A DNA stretch of 64,000 nt from Streptomyces asoensis (GTDB taxonomy: Bacteria > Actinomycetota > Actinomycetes > Streptomycetales > Streptomycetaceae). Shown piece by piece: positions 60,492-64,000 of the stretch. Below the pieces are notes generated by a model. That model saw nothing but the letters and a program-made list of their open reading frames with translations, was not told the DNA's origin and searched no databases. The translations under genes were made by a program, and so were the position numbers. Numbering within the stretch: the first letter of the stretch is position 1; each line of letters starts with the position of its first letter. The stretch is from the NCBI RefSeq assembly GCF_013085465.1, contig NZ_CP049838.1:3100001-3164000 (forward strand). Direction: 5' to 3'.

Positions 60492-62189
60492 ATGACCAGG
60501 TCATTCGAGGACCGGCGCCGCGCGGCGACCTGCCGGCGGGACGCCTGGCGCTCGGCGTTCCGTACGGCACGAGAGCACCGGCGGCACTGGAGAGCGGACA
60601 AGGAACGCTTCAAGGCCGAGTACCGCACCGCCCGCCGGGCCGGGCGGATTCCCGAGGACCCGGGTCCGCCGGCCAGCGGCTTCACGCTGCTGCCGTGGCT
60701 GCTGATGGGGATGGGCGCGTTCTCCAACCTCTTCCAGGGCGACGCCAACCCGTGGATCGGCAGCCTGGGCCTGCTGGCGTTCAACTCGCTCTACATCTAC
60801 GTCGCTTTCCGCGCCTTCGTGAAGGAGGCCCGCGAGGCGACCTCCACGCGGGTGGCGCTGGTGCTGCTGGGCCTCGTGACCTGCGGACTCGCCCTCGGCT
60901 ACGGCGGCAGCTGGCTGCTCTTCCTCCCGCTGTTCGGCCTCGCGACGGGCGCGGTACTGCGCGGCCCCCAGCTACGGACCATCGGTACCGCCGTCGCCGT
61001 CCTGGCGGGCGCGGTCGCCTGTGTCCGCGACGGCTGGGACGGCCTCACCATCGCCTACGCCACCTGGATATCGACGATGGTGACGGCCGCGATCCTCTCC
61101 CTCTCCGAGGCCGTACGGGAGCTGCGCGCCGCCCGTGAGGAACTCGCCCGCCGGGCGGTGGAAGAGGAGCGGCTGCGCTTCTCCCGCGATCTGCACGACC
61201 TGCTCGGCCACACCCTGTCGGTGATCGTGGTGAAGTCGGAGGCGGCCCGGCGGCTGGCACCGCGCGACATGGACGCGGCCCTCTCCCAGGTCACCGATAT
61301 CGAGGCGGTGGGCCGCCAGGCGCTGACCGAGATCCGCGAGGCGGTCACCGGCTACCGCGAGGGCAGCCTGGCCGGGGAGCTGGACCGGGCCCGCTCGGCC
61401 CTGACGGCGGCGGGCGTCGAACCCTCGGTGAGCCGGTCGGGGCCGCCGCCGGATCCGAGGACCTCGGCCCTGCTCGGCTGGGTGGTGCGCGAGGCGGTCA
61501 CCAACGTCGTCCGGCACAGCGACGCGAGCCACTGCGGGATCACGGTGTCGGGCACACCGGAGCGGGTCCGGCTGACGGTGACGGACGACGGCGGCAGCGA
61601 CGACGGGGGAGGAATCAGCAGCGACAGCGGGGACGCGGGCGGTGACAGCTGCTGCGCACCGGGCGGCGGCACCGGCCTCACCGGCCTGCGCGAACGCCTG
61701 GCGGCGGCGGGCGGCACCCTGACGGCGGGCCCGGGACCGCGCGGCGGCTTCACGGTCACGGCGGAACTGCCGGTGGAACTCCCGATGCCACACTCGGGAA
61801 CCGCCACCGACACCATTGCCGGAACCGGAACCGGAACCGGAACCGGGACCGGGACCGGGACCGGGACCATCGCAGGAACCGGAACCGACACCGGGACCAT
61901 CGCAGGAACCGGAACCGACACCGGGACCACCGCCAGGACCGGGACCGACAGCCGCACCAGCACCAGCACCAGCACCAGCACCGATACCGGTGCCGCCACC
62001 GGCGACGGCACCGGCACCATCGCCAGGACCGACACCGGGACCGCCACGCCCACCGGCACCAGCACCGCCACCGAAGGGATACGGTCCCCCGCGGCAGCGC
62101 AGTCCCCCGCGGCAGCGCAGTCCGCGGACACCGTGCAGTCCGCGGACACCGTGCCGTCCGTGGCCGCCGGCCCTAACCTGGGCCCGTGA
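60492..62189 (+). CDS. DesK/NarL-type sensor histidine kinase with repeat-derived C-terminal tail
   Basis: 565 residues. A basic N-terminus (1-60) precedes about five or six membrane helices (65-205). The HisKA_3 helix has His235 in [17 protein letters not shown], and the ATPase domain includes [13 protein letters not shown] and [16 protein letters not shown]. The catalytic part ends near residue 435 (FTVTAELP). Then 127 residues of Thr/Gly/Ala/Ser follow, encoded by tandem repeats. GGGGGACGG precedes ATG 60492. The stop overlaps the response regulator start as GTGA. Thermal or membrane signals are sensed by DesK relatives; the signal here is unknown. Confidence 0.92.
   Translation: MTRSFEDRRRAATCRRDAWRSAFRTAREHRRHWRADKERFKAEYRTARRAGRIPEDPGPPASGFTLLPWLLMGMGAFSNLFQGDANPWIGSLGLLAFNSLYIYVAFRAFVKEAREATSTRVALVLLGLVTCGLALGYGGSWLLFLPLFGLATGAVLRGPQLRTIGTAVAVLAGAVACVRDGWDGLTIAYATWISTMVTAAILSLSEAVRELRAAREELARRAVEEERLRFSRDLHDLLGHTLSVIVVKSEAARRLAPRDMDAALSQVTDIEAVGRQALTEIREAVTGYREGSLAGELDRARSALTAAGVEPSVSRSGPPPDPRTSALLGWVVREAVTNVVRHSDASHCGITVSGTPERVRLTVTDDGGSDDGGGISSDSGDAGGDSCCAPGGGTGLTGLRERLAAAGGTLTAGPGPRGGFTVTAELPVELPMPHSGTATDTIAGTGTGTGTGTGTGTGTIAGTGTDTGTIAGTGTDTGTTARTGTDSRTSTSTSTSTDTGAATGDGTGTIARTDTGTATPTGTSTATEGIRSPAAAQSPAAAQSADTVQSADTVPSVAAGPNLGP
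61819..62150 (+). repeat. Minisatellite encoding the kinase tail
   Basis: Successive arrays: GGAACC/GGGACC hexamers (about 61820-61866), a 30-bp unit present at 61861-61890 and exactly again at 61891-61920 with a degenerate third copy to 61950, AGCACC hexamers (about 61952-61980), and 16-22-base repeats GCGGCAGCGCAGTC and GCGGACACCGTG near 62091-62150. All keep the kinase frame. Confidence 0.88.
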
Positions 62190-62851
62190 CCGAGATGCCG
62201 GGTTGGCCCGTGAACGAGATGCCCCGCGACCATCGCCCCGCCAAGTCCATCAGGGTGCTGCTCGCGGAGGACCAGGGCATGATGCGCGGGGCGCTGGCCC
62301 TGCTGCTGGGGCTGGAGGCCGACATCGAGGTCGTCGCGCAGGTGGGCACCGGGGACGCGATCGTGGACGCGGCCCTTCTGCACCGGCCGGACGTCGCGCT
62401 CCTCGACATCGAACTCCCCGGCATCAGCGGCCTGGACGCGGCCGCCGAGCTGCGCGACCAGGCGCCCGGCTGCCGGGTGCTGATCCTGACCACGTTCGGC
62501 CGGCCCGGCTATCTGCGCCGGGCCATGGAGGCCGGGGCCTCGGGGTTCCTGGTCAAGGACGGCCCGGTGGAGGAGCTGGCGGCGGCGATCCGCCGGGTGC
62601 TGGCCGGCGAGACGGTCGTGGACCCGGCGCTGGCCACGGCCGCGCTGAGTGCCGGCCCGAACCCGCTCACCGCCCGCGAGTGCGACGTCCTGAAGGCCTC
62701 CGTGGACGGCGCGACCGTCTCCGACATCGCCGCCAGGCTGCACCTCTCGGAGTCCACGGTCCGCAACTACCTGTCCTCCGCGATCGGCAAGACGGGCACC
62801 CGCAACCGCATGGAGGCGATGCGGGAGGCTCGGCAGCAGGGCTGGCTGTAG
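62186..62851 (+). CDS. NarL/LuxR family response regulator (DesR-like)
   Basis: 221 residues. Receiver domain about 22-138 with acidic pocket LLAEDQ and phosphoacceptor Asp74 in [10 protein letters not shown], conserved Lys in GFLVKDG. LuxR HTH at about 155-215 ([37 protein letters not shown]). GTG 62186 overlaps the kinase stop (GTGA). It is the partner of the upstream kinase. Confidence 0.94.
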   Translation: MTEMPGWPVNEMPRDHRPAKSIRVLLAEDQGMMRGALALLLGLEADIEVVAQVGTGDAIVDAALLHRPDVALLDIELPGISGLDAAAELRDQAPGCRVLILTTFGRPGYLRRAMEAGASGFLVKDGPVEELAAAIRRVLAGETVVDPALATAALSAGPNPLTARECDVLKASVDGATVSDIAARLHLSESTVRNYLSSAIGKTGTRNRMEAMREARQQGWL

Positions 62852-62882
62852 AGGTCCGGACCGCCGCTGGCATAGTGCCCGC

Positions 62883-64000
62883 ATGTCCTTACCGATACGG
62901 ATCCTCAGGCGTCCGGCCGCGCTGGCGGCGAGCGTCGCGGCACTGTTCGCCACGGCGGTGGTGCCCGCCGCGGCCGACGGCACCGAGCAGGTCGCGATGC
63001 GGTTCGAGACCGCCGAGAGCTTCGTCATGTACAACGCCGACCAGGGGGCCGGGGCCGCCCCGAACAGCAGCTTCGCCGTCCCGGTCTACGTCGAGCCGAG
63101 CAAGGGTGGCGAACCGGCCCGCAACGTCCGGGTCGTCGTGGACGCGTCAGGGCTGAAGGGCATCGCCCGGCTCGCGCACAGCGACACGTGCCCCGTCGAG
63201 GGCGCTGTCTACACATGCGACTACGGCACGTTGCAGAACGGCGACGGCGAGAGCTACACGCCGCTCTCCCTCCTCGGGGTGGACGGCGTCGAGCCGGGCG
63301 ACAGCGGGACGGTGACGTACACCGCGACCGCCGACAACGCGCCCACCATCACCGGCACCACCCGGATGACCGTGGGCGGTCCGACGCTGACCGCGCCCGG
63401 GCAGGAGAAGGGCGTGAGCGGGCTGGCTCCGGGAAAGTCCGCGAACGTGACGGCACGGTTGGCCAACAACACCCGTTTCCCCACGAAGGCGGGCGTCGCC
63501 CTCCAGGTCAACGTGTCGGAGGGGGTGACGCTGACCGCCCTGCACAGCAACTGCTTCTACGCGGGCCGCGCGCCCACCTCCGCCTGGTGCACCTTCCCCA
63601 CGAAGGCCGCGGCGGGCGCCGCCTACCGCACCAGCGCGCCGCTGGTCTACACGGTCACGCCGCCCGGGAGACTGAGCGGCGAGGTGACCTACACCTGGTC
63701 GTCGCCCTCGGCCCGACCCGCCGATCACACCGTGCGCGGCACCGGCTCCCCGCTCACCCTGGTCCGCACGGCGGCCCAGAACTTCGACGACACTCACGGC
63801 AGGCTCGGGATCACCACCACCGTGCAGGTCGACTACCGTCCGGTCACCGCGACCGTGCGGGGCCGGGTCGGTGACACGGTGAAGGTGCGACTCGGGCTGG
63901 AGGACCTCGGTCCCGGCCGGGTGCTGGGCGAAGAGGACCAGGGCCGCTTCGAGGTGGTCCCGCCGGACGGCACCACGGTCACCTCGATCCCGTACGTCTT
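62883..64000 (+). CDS. Large secreted protein, 3' end cut by window
   Basis: 372 codons are visible. The signal peptide (LRRPAALAASVAALFATAVV, cut near AAA-DG at about 31) is followed by repeating beta-sandwich domains resembling DUF11/CARDB-type adhesion or cell-surface domains: VSGLAPGKSANVTARLANN near 178 and VGDTVKVRLGLEDLGPG near 330. Single Cys pairs (CPVEGAVYTC, CFYAGRAPTSAWC) could form disulfides in each. No cleavage or anchor signal is visible before the edge. ATG 62883 has no binding site, and a CATAGT -10-like hexamer seven bases upstream suggests a leaderless message. Confidence 0.8.
   Translation, partial: MSLPIRILRRPAALAASVAALFATAVVPAAADGTEQVAMRFETAESFVMYNADQGAGAAPNSSFAVPVYVEPSKGGEPARNVRVVVDASGLKGIARLAHSDTCPVEGAVYTCDYGTLQNGDGESYTPLSLLGVDGVEPGDSGTVTYTATADNAPTITGTTRMTVGGPTLTAPGQEKGVSGLAPGKSANVTARLANNTRFPTKAGVALQVNVSEGVTLTALHSNCFYAGRAPTSAWCTFPTKAAAGAAYRTSAPLVYTVTPPGRLSGEVTYTWSSPSARPADHTVRGTGSPLTLVRTAAQNFDDTHGRLGITTTVQVDYRPVTATVRGRVGDTVKVRLGLEDLGPGRVLGEEDQGRFEVVPPDGTTVTSIPYV

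Noticed and set aside
61801..62060. CRISPR-like array
   Set aside because: Units are 6 or 30 bases with no unique spacers between them, lie in frame inside a kinase gene, and no cas genes are present.
1..64000. tRNA or rRNA genes
   Set aside because: I looked for conserved T-loop and anticodon arm patterns in the intergenic regions and found none; the only stable RNA I can support is RNase P RNA.

Overview
This is a high-GC actinobacterial chromosome segment, almost certainly Streptomyces. The coding third positions are nearly all G or C, GTG starts are common, DmdR/IdeR-type iron boxes are present, and there is a type A RNase P RNA, an AfsR/SARP regulator, F420 and Rsm22-type genes, and a Nif3 / zinc-ribbon / RNase H-acid phosphatase operon arranged as in other actinobacteria. 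I see no phage, transposase, tRNA, rRNA or CRISPR array. Both window edges cut genes: an exo/endonuclease/phosphatase-family membrane protein on the left and a secreted protein on the right.

Layout. 1-6.6 kb: partial EEP protein, a drug exporter with its TetR regulator and a 23-bp palindromic operator, panB, then a daunorubicin-resistance-type ABC exporter preceded by helically phased TGTCGG repeats. 6.6-15.4 kb: a 1150-residue AfsR/SARP-like regulator, an M50 protease, an F420:NADP reductase, an MFS protein and map. 15.4-24 kb: an iron island with heme oxygenase, a His-rich secreted peptide, hmuU and hmuV without a binding protein, efeO-efeB-efeU and a lipoprotein, with iron boxes in front of three transcription units. 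24-34.3 kb: prim-pol-like protein, TetR, oxidoreductase, Bcr-type exporter coupled to a serine hydrolase, Rsm22 methyltransferase, PhoD phosphatase, SDR and a D-Ala-D-Ala carboxypeptidase.

34.4-48 kb: a MacB-like permease/ATPase pair, DoxX, MazG-like protein, then a translationally coupled trio of a lipoprotein and two tandem receptor Ser/Thr kinases whose C-terminal domains resemble amino-acid-binding proteins. Next to these lie two amino-acid permeases and a GntR regulator. 48-55 kb: rnpB (overlapped by the end of an EamA transporter gene), AraC regulator, yaaA, KDPG aldolase, and the RNase H/acid phosphatase, zinc-ribbon and Nif3 operon. 55-64 kb: a repeat-expanded protein, a three-gene hydratase/dehydrogenase operon with a KstR-type operator upstream, and a DesK/DesR-like two-component pair whose kinase carries a long repeat-derived Thr/Gly tail.

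How they work together. The iron island couples heme import, heme opening and ferrous/ferric import under one iron repressor. The kinase/permease block plausibly links extracellular amino-acid sensing to uptake. The MaoC-ADH-SDR operon would hydrate an enoyl-CoA and oxidise the product, probably in sterol or fatty acid side-chain degradation. The most unusual points are the receptor kinases with an internal twin-arginine motif before the single membrane span, the phased repeats upstream of the ABC exporter, the KstR-like site, two CTG start codons, and the overlap of a CDS with rnpB.
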